The notes under the pieces: model-generated
What the model was told of the DNA's origin: nothing
Seen by the model: only the letters and a program-made list of their open reading frames with translations
Database searches by the model: none
Shown: positions 41,200 through 52,689 of the stretch, piece by piece
Numbering within the stretch: position 1 is the stretch's first letter
Layout: each line of letters begins with the position of its first letter
Made by a program: the position numbers and the translations under genes
Assembly: GCA_963575745.1 (NCBI GenBank)
Contig: CAUYUJ010001336.1
Coordinates: 677,931-741,930, forward strand
Length of the DNA stretch: 64,000 nt
Direction: 5' to 3'
DNA from: Prorocentrum cordatum
Lineage: Eukaryota; Sar; Dinophyceae; Prorocentrales; Prorocentraceae

Positions 41200-42240
41200 G
41201 AGAAGAAACAACAGGGGGGAAAGGGGGTATGTTTGATTATCGCCCGCACGGGGTTATGTTCCAGTGTGCCTCGTGCGCTTCCAGGATGTTGCACCATAAC
41301 TCATTCATATCCCCACGCTCAGTATGCCCGCGAAGGAAAAGGCGTGGCCACTGAACGGGTGGCCTCGGGCAGCCAGTTGGCACAATCAAAGGCCATTGCT
41401 TTCGCGAGATGAGCTGGACACCTTGAGGCGCTGGCGTGAGACGGCCTGGCTTCCTCATGGCAGGGCGGTGTGGTTTGGCTGCGAATTCGGCCACGACCGT
41501 GGCCGCGACCCCATTCCCCGCCAAACTTCATGGTGCGATGTAATAACTGTTGGCAGAATATTGGCCTGAACATCCCCTGCTGATTCCATCGCTCTTGTCA
41601 TGGATCAGGCACCCTTTCGTTATTTCCCCAACGCGGGTGCCCAACCAGGTTTCTGGATCCATTTTGACGCCGCCCGCCGTGATCCAACGCTGGCCTGACA
41701 TGGCGATAGACGGTGCGAAGCGGTCCAGGAGGTCGCGCTTGCGGTCGGTAGGCCCCTCAGACACCCAGACGTATATGAAGCCGACCAAGATGCCGTGCTG
41801 CTTGCACGTCTGTACGTAACCCGCACAGAGTCTCCCTGGCGACTCCTGTGTTGAGGCATTCCACCATGTAAGTTCTGTCATGTGTGGTTCCCGTGCGGCG
41901 AAGCACCGCTATGATTACTTCTGCCCTCTTTCCGTCAATCGTCGGTACACTCGATGCAACCATAATTGTCTGCCCACTTCTGCGAAACCTGGCCGGTAGT
42001 TCTACTTTCTTTGCCTACACCCGGCACTCCTGGCCAAAGACGACGGGCGCCTCGACCTGGAACCTCAGCTGAGAGCCTGCAAAAACATATGGGGTGTTCA
42101 AGTTGCTGGCCACGAGCGTCTGCATGCTGGCTCTGCTACTAGTGCTTGGTTCACTTGGCACACAGCCATGCACCCAGCTAGGAACATGGTAGGCTGGCCT
42201 TCCGCTTTGCAGAAATGGAGCCCTGGAGCCATATCAGCCA
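41200..42240 (-). pseudogene. LINE EEP endonuclease remnant
   Basis: The minus strand reads SVPTIDGKRAEVIIAVLRRT (about 41,890-41,960), then HGILVGFIYVWVSEGPTDRK and DRFAPSIAMSGQRWITAGGV with KMDPETW (41,640-41,690). The last piece corresponds to the GDxN-MDPE part of an endonuclease/exonuclease/phosphatase domain, here decayed to GGVK. At least two frameshifts are present. Upstream of the RT remnant, same strand. Confidence 0.5.
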
Positions 42241-42432
42241 GGATGGTCTGCAGCATGGGGCCGTGCTTCTGGGCCTGCTGCGCGCTGACGCTTGCCTAGA
42301 CGAGCGCGGTTGCAATCTCCTGGGGTTTGGCTTTGCCCGGGGGGCGCAAAATGTCCAGGGACAGGGTGTCAGAACAGCCAAGTTAGCCGCACCGTGCAAA
42401 TCGAGGAAACTCTGGCGCCCAAGAGTCTTTGC
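42241..42432. other. Linker without gene
   Basis: GC-rich; may be a 5' part of the preceding LINE remnant, but no motif is seen. Confidence 0.3.
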
Positions 42433-42620
42433 TGGGGAGGAGGAGGAGGAGGAGGAGGAGGAGGAGGGAGACGAGGAGGAGGAGGAGGAGGCGGATAGGA
42501 TAGGATAGGACAGCACTGAAGACGCGGAGGAGGATGAGGACGAGGAGGAGGTAAGGGGGCAGGCGAGGAGGAAGGGGCACTAGAAGAGCAGGAGGAAAGG
42601 GAGGGGGAAGACACGACAGC
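42433..42620. repeat. GGA microsatellite with ATAGG units
   Basis: (GGA)n at 42,434-42,492 and 42,520-42,556, separated by GGATAGGATAGGATAGGAC. Confidence 0.9.
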
Positions 42621-42784
42621 AAACATTTCTCTGGGCGGGACTTCTTGTCGTGGCGGGCGACCTCGAACATCAGGAAGATGGCCCGCGACAATGCGCGCTC
42701 GGACCGACCTCCGCGAGGCCCCCGCCGAGGGAGGACTCCGGGCTGCCCCAAGAGGCCTGCGCGAGGCTCCCTATAAAGTGTAGA

Positions 42785-43140
42785 ATTGCAACAAAAAACA
42801 ATCGAACTTCGGTCATCGACGAGGTCCTCGATCCTCGGTCCTCGAGCAGAAGGTCCTCGATCCTCGGCCCCCGGTCATCGAGAAGAAAGAACCCAAAAAG
42901 AGCAGACGGTCCTCATTCCACGTTCATCGATGCCTCGCACTGGGGGGGGGATCGCTAACCCCGCCGACGGCCCCGAATCGACCCCCTTCGCGGACAAACG
43001 CATGTGCCGAAGGCGCAGCTTGCTCAGAGCCCACATGCTCAGCCATCGATCCCTGGTCCTCGAGTCCCCCGCCATCGACACCCTGCTCTGGCGGAGGGCC
43101 ATCGATCCTCGGGCATCGGCGCAACTATTTCAGCATATGC
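42785..43140. repeat. Degenerate TCGATCCTCGG repeats
   Basis: GTCCTCGATCCTCGGYCCTCG-like words recur at 42,820-42,880 and more loosely to 43,140. No gene is seen. Confidence 0.55.
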
Positions 43141-43194
43141 TAGCCACCGCGGACCCCGAACAGTGTCGCTCTAACCACCTATGATGTGCGACCG

Positions 43195-43490
43195 ATGTCG
43201 TTCCATCTATATGGTGTTACTTGTGCTGTGCAAAACATGTGTGCAATATCTGTGGTGCAATCGATGTTTTGCGACAGGGAAACATGATATGTCGTGCGAT
43301 CTATGTCTAACACATCGTAAAATCTATGTGGTGCAATCTACGTGGGGCAATATATGTGGTACAATCTATGTGGTGCAGTCGATGTTGTGCAAGCTGTGTG
43401 CTGCAATCTATGTGGGGCAGTCTATATGGTTGTGCAATCTATGTTGTGTAACCTATGTGGTACAATTTCTGTTGTGAAAACTATGAGGTG
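43195..43490 (+). repeat. ~16-bp degenerate repeat, TGTGGTGCAATCTATG
   Basis: About fifteen diverged units. Related units recur at 45,720-45,865 and 46,042-46,068, bracketing the tandem palindrome/GAC block between. Confidence 0.75.
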
Positions 43491-43672
43491 CAATTCACTT
43501 GCCGAACTTGAAATTGTCAACTCCACTGCTCGCGCAATCATCCCACCCACCCACCCGCAACTTGGTTTGCAAAACCCGTGCGGGGCCGAGCACAGATATC
43601 GCTCCGGGGTGGTCTTGGAGCCCTCGGGGGCGTCTCAAGAGCGCCCCAAGAAGGCCGGAGAAGCAAGACGGC

Positions 43673-43709
<37 letters not shown>

Positions 43710-44911
43710 GGCTGCGACGACGACGACGCCGACGTCGACGAAGACGACGACGCCGACGCCGACGACGACGACGAAGACGACGACGACGTCGCCAGCGAAG
43801 ACGACGACGAGGGAGGAGGACGACGACGAGGGAGGAGGACGACGACGGCGACAACGACGACAACGACGACAACGAGGGAGGAGGGAGGACGGCGACGACG
43901 CGAACGACGAAGAAGGAGGAAGGACGGCGACGCCTACGACGACAACGACGAGGGAGGAGGGAAGACGACGACGAGACGACGACGACAATGACGACGACGA
44001 CGACGGCGACGAAATAGGATGGACGACGACGAGACGCCGACGACGGACGACGACGACGACGAGGGAGGAGGAGGAAGAACGACCACGGCGACAACGACGA
44101 CGGAAACGACCACGACGCCAAAGAGGACGACGACGACGAACACGAGGAAAGACACAGGACGACGTAGGCGACGACGACGACGACGCGGGAGGAGGGAGGA
44201 CGGCGACGACGACGACGACGACGACGCCGCAAGAGCGCGCGCGCACGCTTTTGTTCAAAATCCGTGTTGCGAAACCTTGTGTTTTTGTAGGTTTTTCGGA
44301 CGCGCGATTTTGAAATCCTTCCGAAACCGATGGGTTTTGAAGGATTTCGGCGTACGCGCGCGACGACGCGCGCGTCTGCACTGCGTCCCTTTTTTTGCAG
44401 AGGATTCTCGCGACGGCACACGCGCAAGGGCGTTCGACAGACTTCGACATGCGCGCGCGCGCTGCCCGTTTGATAGCACGTTGTGAAAATCTTGAAAAAC
44501 CAATGGTTGTCTTAAGATTTCGCAAGAGCTCGCGCGTAAGCATTTTTAAGCACATCAATGTTACGAAACCTTGTGTGTTTTGTATGTTTTGTGGAAACTC
44601 GATTGCGAAGTCCTTCCGGCACCGAAGGTTTTTGAAGGATTTCGGCATGCGCGCGCGACGACGCGCGCGTGTTCACTTCGCCCCATTGTTTGCAAGGGAT
44701 TCGTGAAAAAGTGATATGTTAGAACACAAAAAGTCACCGCATAGTGTTTTTTTACAAAGGAACCTCAGGGGGGGAACCCGTTTGGCCTGCGACATTGTGA
44801 TTTCATATTTAGGATGGACATGTGGTCATAATCATATGTGATTTACTTACCCGAAAGGGGGGGCGATAACTCCAGGGGGGGGTAGATTCTGTTGTCTTTC
44901 TAGAAAGGAGA
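43491..44911 (+). repeat. Tandem block, unit 1: anchor, GAC array, palindromic sub-units
   Basis: Starts with an anchor containing AACTCCACTGCTCGCGCAA (43,519), then a 550-bp GAC-type array (43,674-44,225), then two ~295-bp sub-units (GCGAAACCTTGTG at 44,268, ACGAAACCTTGTG at 44,563). Each sub-unit has an alternating-CG palindrome (44,351-44,375 and 44,646-44,671). It closes with GATTTCATATTTAGGATGGAC (44,791) and a G-run/TAGA segment. Poly-Arg and poly-Thr frames here are repeat translations. Confidence 0.75.
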
Positions 44912-45124
44912 ATTGACTTACCCTTAATTGAGTTGGCCACTCCACTGCTCGTGTAAACATCCCACACACCCACCCGCAACTTGGTCGCAAGACCTCTTCA
45001 AGCCGTGACTGCGATTACCCATCGTCGACAACGACGACGGCGACGACGACTACAACGACGGCTACGACGACGACGACGACGACGAGGGGGACGACGACAA
45101 CGACGACGACGACGACGGGGAAGA

Positions 45125-45177
<53 letters not shown>

Positions 45178-45718
45178 ACGATGCGCGCGGCCGCGCGCAT
45201 GTGCGCCTCATGGTATTATTTACAAGGGACGGCGCGTCTGGCAAGCGCGCGGAGGTTGTTGAGTTAGTTCGACGTGCGAGCGGAAGTGGCCCGTGAAGGC
45301 CCATTTGAGAGGAATGTTGAAATTCCATTGGTTTTTGAAAGATTCTGCAAGAGCGCGCGGGCAGAATTTTCAAAGTTTTTGGGTGAGAATCTTTTATTTT
45401 TACAATGAATTATTGAAATCCGATCTTGAAATTGTTGAAACCACAGTGTGTTTAGAAGGATTTCGACATGCGCGCGCGGCGGCCGCGCGCATGTGCGCCT
45501 TATGGTATTATTTACCAGGGATTCGTGAACAAGTGCTATGTTGGAGCCAAAAATGTTACCGCATTTTTGCAAGGGAACCTCGGGGGGGAACCCGGTGATT
45601 TCATATTTAGGATGGACATGCGGTCAGAATCATAAGTGATTTACATAGGACGCGGGGGGGGTGATAACGCCGGGGGGGGGTAGAGTCTATATCTCTTCTA
45701 GAAGGAAGAATCTCGGTG
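44912..45718 (+). repeat. Tandem block, unit 2
   Basis: Repeats the order of unit 1: anchor (44,939-44,984), shorter GAC array (45,022-45,180), a perfect 20-bp palindrome ATGCGCGCGGCCGCGCGCAT (45,181-45,200) followed by ATGGTATTATTTAC, a second palindrome (45,468-45,492) with the same following sequence, then GATTTCATATTTAGGATGGAC (45,598) and a G-run segment. Confidence 0.75.
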
Positions 45719-46070
45719 GTTGTGGAATATATGTTGTGCACTCTCACGGTGGGCAATATATGCGGTGCGAATTAATTTGTGCAACCTATATAGTGCAATC
45801 CAGGTGGTTGTGCAATCTATGTTTTTGCAACCCATCTGGAGCAATCGTGCAATCCATGTTGTGAACGATGAAGAAAATACAAACAAACAAACAAACAAAC
45901 AAACAAACAAATAATCAAAAACAAACAAACAAACAAACAAACAAACAAAAACAAACAAACAAACAAACAAACAAACAAACAAACAAACAAACAAATAAAA
46001 AAATAAAAAAATAAAAAACGCGCCGTTGGCGCGTTTTTTTCGCGCAATCTACGTCGTGCAATCCAGCGGC
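45719..46070. repeat. TGCAATC repeats and CAAA microsatellite
   Basis: The ~16-bp repeat of 43.2-43.5 kb resumes at 45,720-45,865. A (CAAA)n tract covers 45,880-45,994. Confidence 0.85.
46013..46039. other. Perfect 12-bp stem hairpin with A/T ends
   Basis: AAAAAACGCGCC-GTT-GGCGCGTTTTTT. It looks like a bacterial intrinsic terminator, but nothing bacterial surrounds it; a cruciform at the microsatellite edge is more likely. Confidence 0.8.
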
Positions 46071-46074
46071 AGTG

Positions 46075-46205
46075 ACGGGCGGCGACGAGGCGGCGACGGG
46101 GCGGCGACGGCCAGCGCGGAACAGCCAGACGCCGTCACGGCCCAAGCGACGGGCGGCGACGGGACGGCGACGGCCGGCACGGAGCCGCCAGACCGCCCAC
46201 ACGGC
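46075..46205 (+). repeat. Two ~75-bp GCGACGG tandem units
   Basis: GACGGGCGGCGACG-type words begin units at about 46,075 and 46,148, each followed by a CAGCCAGACGCC/CGCCAGACCGCC segment. Confidence 0.6.
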
Positions 46206-47085
46206 GGAGTTCTTCAGGGCACAAGTGAGAACCCCTAAGTGCAAGCACTGTTTGGGGAGAAAGCGTCAAAAACGAATTCTGCCATCTATCCTCGGTCTCC
46301 TCCTCTCCGCCCCGACGGCTCCGCCGCCGCGGGGGCGGGGCCGCCTCGGGCCGGGCCATCGCGGTGGTGCCCATCACCACTGTGCCGCGGTATGCGTGCA
46401 GCGGGTGCTGCCTCTCCACATCAAGGGCGGGAATCGGCGGCGACGGGGTCGAGGGCGATTACCTTTGAATATCTAGAGCGCCTCGCCGCGCGAAACACGG
46501 TGGAGTCCTGGTCTGCTTGGCCGCGTGACTCCCAGATAACTTTCCACGCCCTCTCTTCGCCTCAATCATGTCATACCCAGTGGCCAGGCCATCGGGTTCT
46601 GCCTCTGTCAACCTGACCAAGTCCCAAACCTCTGGCGGTGCCACTGGAATATCACACCATCGCTATTCCATGCCTTTCCTCCCGAGTCCTCGGCCTGTGG
46701 CGACCCATGGGGCCCTCAGGGCCCACGGGGCCCTCGTCTTTCCAGTGGGCGCCCGCCGCAACGAAAACAACCACGAGGCGAGAAGTTGATACGGGAGGGT
46801 GTGTTGCAATATCGATGGTGCGTGCTGGGGCTACTGTGGTCCCAATGTCCCAATGCTCCTCCTCGCTCCTCACTCCTGCTCCTCCGCGGGCGGCGCGCAC
46901 CTCTGCGTGTCTCCAGGACTGCGGCTCGCGGCGCACAAGCTCCGAGGGCCGCCCGGGCTCAGAGGTGAGAGCTCGTGGGGTGGGCTGCCGGTGCCGGAGG
47001 GTAGCCGCCACAGCCGGCTGCGGCGAAGACAATTGCTGTCGGGCTGGCGGCCGTCACGCGGCCCACTTTTGTCTCAAAGTTGTCG
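46206..47085. other. No gene recognised
   Basis: A minus-strand frame at 46,652-47,032 is open for 126 codons (LVRREPQSWRHAEVRAARGG, HWDIGTTVAPARTIDIATHP) but shows no domain. It could be a decayed coding fragment. Confidence 0.3.
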
Positions 47086-47660
47086 CTCGCTCCTCCTCCT
47101 CCTCCTCCTCCTCCTCCTCCTCCTCCTCCTCCTCCTCCTCCTCCTCCTTCCCCGCCCTTTTTCCCTTCGCGCTTGCCACTAGAGCCTCGGCAAAAGGGAG
47201 GGCGAGATGGGCACGAACGGACGGGCCGAGCGCAGGAAGGACACGAAGAGCGAGACCTGCGGGAAGGCGGCGGCCGTTCCGTAGACGCACGCGCGCGTGC
47301 ACACCGCGTGCCCGCGCTCCCGCGCGCGCCAACACATGCACGTGCGTGCGCACCAACCCCTAGAGATGGGGACGGAGAGGGAGCTCCTGGAAGCCTCGGA
47401 GGGGGAAGGAGGGAGGAGGGAGGAGGGAACTCTCTCCTCCCTCCTCCCTCCTCCCTCCCTCCTCCTTCCTCCCTCCTCCCTTTTCCCTCCTCCCTCGTCG
47501 TCCTCCTCCTCCTCCTCCTCCTCCTCCTCCTCTTCCTCCTCCTCGTCCTCCTCCCCCTCTTCCTCCCCCCTCCTCCTCCGCCCTCCTCCTCCTCCTCCTC
47601 TTCCGCCCTCCTCCTCCGCCCTCCTCCTCCTCCTCCTCCTCCTCGTCCTCCTCGATCCAT
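47086..47660. repeat. TCC microsatellites and GGAG/CTCC strand switch
   Basis: (TCC)n at 47,090-47,148 and 47,425-47,655, the latter preceded by GGAGGGAGGAGGGAGG (47,397-47,427), giving an inverted purine/pyrimidine pair. 47,270-47,350 is alternating CG/GT-rich. Confidence 0.9.
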
Positions 47661-47990
47661 CGTCCCGTCTCTGGAAGGAGGGTGCGTGCACGTGCTGCGC
47701 AAGCGGCCCAGGGAGCGTTGGGGCCTTGGGGCCCCCGCCGCTCCCCCTTCGGCCGCCGCCGCCGCGGGCCCAGCTCGCGTTGGGCCCCCCTCGGGGCCCC
47801 CCCTCTGTGGGCGGGCGGCGCGCTCGCCCTCGAGGTGGCGACGACGAGAAGGGAGTCACGCGGCCGGGCGCCCGTGCCCTCGGGGCGCTGGTGGCCACCG
47901 CGGCCCAGATGACCGAAGGCGTGCTGGTGATGCCCCTGGCCCATGATGTTAATATAATAATCACGTAACAAGTATTCGCAATCAAAACGT
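47661..47990. other. GC-rich linker, no gene recognised
   Basis: High-GC sequence between the TCC and TTA microsatellites. Nothing supported. Confidence 0.35.
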
Positions 47991-48047
47991 ATATTATTCT
48001 TATTATTATTATTTTTCTTATGTTTCTTCTTCTGATTACTCTTATTC

Positions 48048-48101
<54 letters not shown>

Positions 48102-48122
48102 GTAGTATTATTATTACTATTA

Positions 48123-48167
<45 letters not shown>

Positions 48168-48300
48168 GTTTCCTTCTTCTTCTTCGTGTTATTATTCTTT
48201 TTCTTCTTCTTGTTCTTTTTTTCATTATTCTTCATATTCCTCCTCGTCGTCGTCGTCGTCCTCCTCCTCCTCCTCCTCCTCCTCCTCCTCCTCCTCTTCC
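47991..48300. repeat. TTA microsatellite followed by TCC tract
   Basis: About 165 bp of (ATT)n, a TTC-rich bridge to 48,236, then GTC and TCC triplets. Confidence 0.9.
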
Positions 48301-48845
48301 CTCCGACTCTCCAATTCCTCCCCATCCTCCCCTCTTCCCCCCCCGTCCCTCCGATGAAACGCGCCCCCCCCCCGCCGGAAACGCGAGGGGAATACAGCCG
48401 GCCCCGCCCCGCACGGCCTGGGCGCGACGTCGAACACGCCAGAGCGGCTCGTGGTGGTCAGCCCGTAGCTCCACCTCAGTCCCGCCCCCCGGGGCGGACG
48501 ACTGGGAGTGGCAAGGCTTCGGGTTGTGCATGGACAGCCCTCCAGGTAATCTGGGCTGGCCTCAACAGGCGGTATCAACACCCTCGCCCCGCCTCCGGCA
48601 TCGTCCCTGCGGCGCTCCGCGCTCTAGAATTGCTGGGGCGTTGAGACCGCCCCTGGCTAATAGGGTGGACCTGTTGAGGCCAGCTGGGGCTTCTCGCGGG
48701 GCCTGTTGAGACCAACCAGGGCTACTGGGGGGGGGGGCGTCTGTGCGATTTGAGGACTTGAGCGACGTGGGCAAGCTTGTCTCAAGGACTGAAGACCTCG
48801 AGCGCCCCGCCTTTGGCCAATGCCCAGGGAAGAAAATAACCTTCC
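48301..48845. other. No gene; one inverted-repeat pair
   Basis: GCTGGCCTCAACAGGC (48,551-48,566) is inverted as CCTGTTGAGGCCAGC (48,672-48,686). A further CCTGTTGAGACCAACC lies at 48,702. The GTTGAGRCC words suggest a small repeat family. Confidence 0.45.
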
Positions 48846-49080
48846 GTTTCCTCCTCCTCCTCCTCCTCCTCCTCCTCTTCCTCTTTCTCTTCCTCTGCCT
48901 CCTCGCTTCCGCTTGGTTGCGACCCTCCTCCTCCTCCTCTCCCTCCTCCTCCTCCTCCTCCTCCTCCTCCTCCTCCTCCTGCTCCTGCTCCTGCTCCTCC
49001 TCCTCCTCCCCTCCTCCTCCTCCTCCTCCTCCTCCTCCTCCTCCTCCTACTCCCCCTCCTAATCATCTTCCTCCTCCTCG
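48846..49080. repeat. TCC microsatellites
   Basis: (TCC)n and TGC-TCC mixtures at 48,848-48,900 and 48,928-49,078. Confidence 0.9.
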
Positions 49081-49110
49081 AGCGCGGCAGAAGGCGCACC
49101 GAATCCTCCA

Positions 49111-51700
49111 TCACCTCGCCGACGCCGTACTGCAGGTAGACCGCTCGAGTTGACATCGATCTGTCGGCAGCACGAAACTGGCCTTGGATAAAGAAACAGT
49201 ACCGTCAGAAGAGACGGGGAGAGCGTGCCAAGCATTGTACATATAGTGGGCAAAGACAGGAACCTTACACGATTTTCTGGACGGCCCCCACACCCCAAGA
49301 CGGACGATGGGCTCTCCATCAACTATGTGTCCGGGCACCGTTACCAACAGCCAGATAAACGTGGGGCAGGACCAATAGCGCCAGAAACTGTCAGCCCCAC
49401 GAGGGCGGCCCAGGATGCAATTTGCAGTGCCCTGGAATCTGTGACTCGTGCACCAACAACCTCCAAGGGTCTTGAGGGCGGCGGATCTCCAGGAAGGGGA
49501 GAGAGTGGCGATCACCTCTCGAACTCTTCCCCAGTCGATCTCGTCAATCAAACTCTTGCACTCAGGACGGCCGTTGGGGAGTCTCCTGCGAAACGTGTCC
49601 TGGACCTTTGTCAGGATGCAGCTGCTCGATCAGGATCAGGGTGGGGATCCGCTGAGGCTTCGGGGCGCGGAGAGGCCTCAGAAGGCTCTCGACTTGGATC
49701 TCACGGAGGGCTAGAAGGGCACGGGCACCAGCTCGAGCAACAAGATGGCCCTGTGGGAAACCAGCGGAGGCCTCGAGCAAGTTGAAAGCGAACGGGGGGC
49801 TCTTCCAGCGGGCAGGCCAAGGGGTCTGCGCGATCACTCGGACCAAGAGCGAGGCGCCCTCCGCCTCCCGGTACAGTAGGGCGGCGCCGTCCCTCCAGGA
49901 GGTGAACGCACACAACGCTGCGCGCATCAAGGAAGCACGGCACAAAGCTTGCACGCTGCCAACTTTTGGTCCGCCCCATCGGACCAGGCTATGCCACTCG
50001 GCGTTGGTCAGGGCGCGAGACTGGATATTGAAGAGCCGAGGGAAGATGCAGCATTCATCGTGACGTAAGCGCTGAGGAGGAAGAACGTATTGAACAACGC
50101 ATGACAAGACCGTGAGAGCACGGACACGATAAAGTCCAGCCGTCATCTCTGAGGAGCTCCCTTGGGCGCCAATGGAGAGGGACCTGCTAAAATACTTCGC
50201 AATGGGCGTCTTCCAGGGGTCTTCGGGGGTCACGTTGGGGCCCAGGAGCATCCCCAAATATCCGAGCGCGACGTCATTCTTCATGTCCTTCCAGGCGGGG
50301 ATGTTCTCGAGGAGCCAAGCTTTGTTTGATGCGGAACTCCGATCTGTCAGTGAGGGGGCCTCCAACGGGGGCGATGGTGCACTTGGAGCTCATGATCTCG
50401 AGGTGGGCAACTAGCTTGGCAACCTCGAAGACGCGCGAGGCGGCAATGAGGTGCGAGAGGCGGTGCAGGGCCATGCCGATGTCGTCTGCGCACGCACGCG
50501 CGATGCCATGGTTCGGGGAGTCGATGTTGCCCCTGAAGCACTGCAGGAAGGGGTCCATGGAAAGCGCGAAAAGCACCCCCCCGACCCTGGGCGCCCCTGG
50601 ATCATGCCGCTCGCGATGTTAAACAGGAGCCCCTTGCGGTGCCCCGTCTACCCCCGGCGCGGGACACCCGTGTAAACCAGCGCGAAAAAGTCCTTCAAAT
50701 TCTGTTGGATCGGCAACATTGCCAGCGCCATCAGCATCCACTGCTGGCTGGAACGCCTGGCCGAAGTCGTATCCGACCAGAACGGGGAGCAAGGAAGGGT
50801 CGCGCGTGCTGTAGGCTCGGGCGTGAACGTCAAGGTCTATGATGTCGTCACCAAAGTTTCTTCCCGCCACAAACCCTTTTCTGGGTTTCGCCCAGGCCGC
50901 GGGGCGTAGCGCGGCTCGTGGCGTAGCAGCAAGCAGCAGACATCAGTTTGTTGCCGTTGCTTGCGAGGCCCAGGAGACGAGTATTAGTGGCAGACCGACT
51001 CGCACCGTTCCCATCGTTATCGTCATCTCCTTTGGGCGCGAAGATGCCCTGCGCAAAATTGCAGTCAGTTCATAATGAGAAACCCTCGAGCATCCACCTC
51101 ATGCGATCATAGGGGACGTCAATACCCATGGGGGCGTTTTTCCAAGCCTCGCAAAGCAAGTTGTCGGGCCCGGTGGCCGAACGACGAACCCGATCCATAA
51201 TTTTCCGCATCGCGTGGGCGCTCGGGGCCGGGAGGTCCAGCTGCGGCATCTTCGGGGCGCGCCGCGGGAGGAAGCCGACGGCCTGGCCCGCCAAGAACGG
51301 CCTCGCAGTGAAGACTTCTTGCCAGTGAGGGCCTAGCTGCGGTGACATCGCCTTCGGCCTCTGCGCCGTCGAGCCGTTGTCCAGGCGCGCGCCTGCGTGA
51401 TGCATCCGGTTGTCGACGGGTGGCCCGAGCTGCTGCATTCTGGTAAGACGGCGCTGTTGTTTCTGGCGCTTGCTCCGGCGATGCGCATGGGGGTCTCTTT
51501 CTGCATGCTGGCGGATTTCGGCTCGACATCGCTTTGCAGCTTCATGGTGCAACGCGCCATGCAGTGCTGAAAATTCCCGCGGCGACGAAGGGGGAAAGCT
51601 CGCACCTCGTGCTGTGCGCCGAAATGCTCGCGGGCAAGCGCATGCGCGAGGTGCCACTTGGTGGCAAAGTCGAAGTCATTCTGACAGGTCGCCCTCGCGC
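49111..51700 (-). pseudogene. LINE reverse transcriptase and C-terminal region
   Basis: Minus-strand pieces run in the right order across frames: RT entry ATGPDNLLCEAWKNAP (51,140-51,190), motif A LVGYDFGQAF (about 50,750-50,785), motif C RACADDIGMAL (Asp pair 50,481-50,486), thumb and connection (49,562-50,365: DVALGYLGMLLGPNVTPEDP, FNIQSRALTNAEWHSLVRWG), and a C-terminal Cys-rich tail (CILGRPRGADSFWRYWSCP, about 49,390-49,470). Each piece is in its own frame, so at least four frameshifts separate them. The 804-bp frame 49,562-50,365 is the longest intact part. It would have reverse-transcribed element RNA at the target nick. Confidence 0.75.
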
Positions 51701-52682
51701 AACTGCGCGTGGCCATGCACTCTGCAGTGGTGCTATTCGGCTTGCCGATGATAATGCTATCTCGTGCGTGTCGTGCTGCTTCGCGCATGGGGGTCTTAGT
51801 CTGGGCGTGAATCTGGGGCTGGCTTATGTCCGTAGACGACGGGGCAACCTCCCGAGCTTCTGACAGGTACTTGTGGTGCTCCTGCGACTTGAAAATCTCG
51901 AGGGATCGGGCGCAGGTCAGGCCGCGTGCTCTCACGGACCTGCGAGAACACACAAAATGGAGAATGGTCCAGAATTTCTTTGGCATCGAGCTCCCCAAGG
52001 CCCCGTTGGACCTGCCCTCCCGAGGGGTGCTGGGTAAGCGCGCAGCCTGGGGCCGACGTGCAAATCCTGTCATGCATGAAAGCGTCTCGGTACCAGCGTG
52101 GCAATGAGCGGGGGCCTCGACCTGAATTTCAACCAGAGGTCCTAGAGCAGCGCGCCATTCACGCGGGGGATGAGGAGGAGGGCCAGGCGGCGCAGCGCGC
52201 GCGTCAGGTAAAAGAGGAATGGGAAGGGACATGACAAACATTGAAGTCGCCTGCGACAGAGGCGAGCCTCTCGTGCGGGCTCTCTCGGCTGCAGGCGCAC
52301 TCGGCTGAGATCTTATGAGAAACAAGGCGTCTCTCCTGCGCGTTTAGATCATGATTGTGAAACCGAAGATCCTTTGCCGAACCTCATGCCTCTGGAAAAT
52401 GGGGAAGACAGTAGCTGCACCACCTGCACGCAAAGCGGCAGGTGAGTCAGGGGTGACAGAGGACGAGGTAAACTGGAAGGAGAGACGCAACGTGGAACGC
52501 AAACCCTTACGATCACGAGTGGTAGCGTGCGTTTCCGGAACAGCAAATATCGCACCAAGCTGCAACACGTCGGCAAAACATGTCTGCTTTCCCGTGCGGA
52601 GCGACGGCTTGTGCTGCACCAGGACGTTGGCGTTCCACGTCGCCACGCGCGCAGGCAGAGAGGGCGATTCTTCCCGCTCCAC
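51701..52682 (-). pseudogene. LINE EEP endonuclease region
   Basis: The frame 52,344-52,682 begins MEREESPSLPARVATWNANVL and continues DVLQLGAIFAVPETHATTRD. This is the N-terminal strand and metal-binding Glu part of an endonuclease/exonuclease/phosphatase fold (TWNxN ... ETH). The remaining part to about 51,700 is frame-shifted and the GDFN-type motif is not identifiable. It lies between ORF1 and RT of the same minus-strand element. Confidence 0.65.
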
Positions 52683-52689
52683 GAGGCAT

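Noticed and set aside
43342-44648. Thr/Arg-rich and Val/Ser-rich frames of 300 codons or more
   Set aside because: Translations of the GAC array.
46013-46039. Bacterial intrinsic terminator
   Set aside because: The shape fits, but no bacterial gene is present; kept only as a hairpin.
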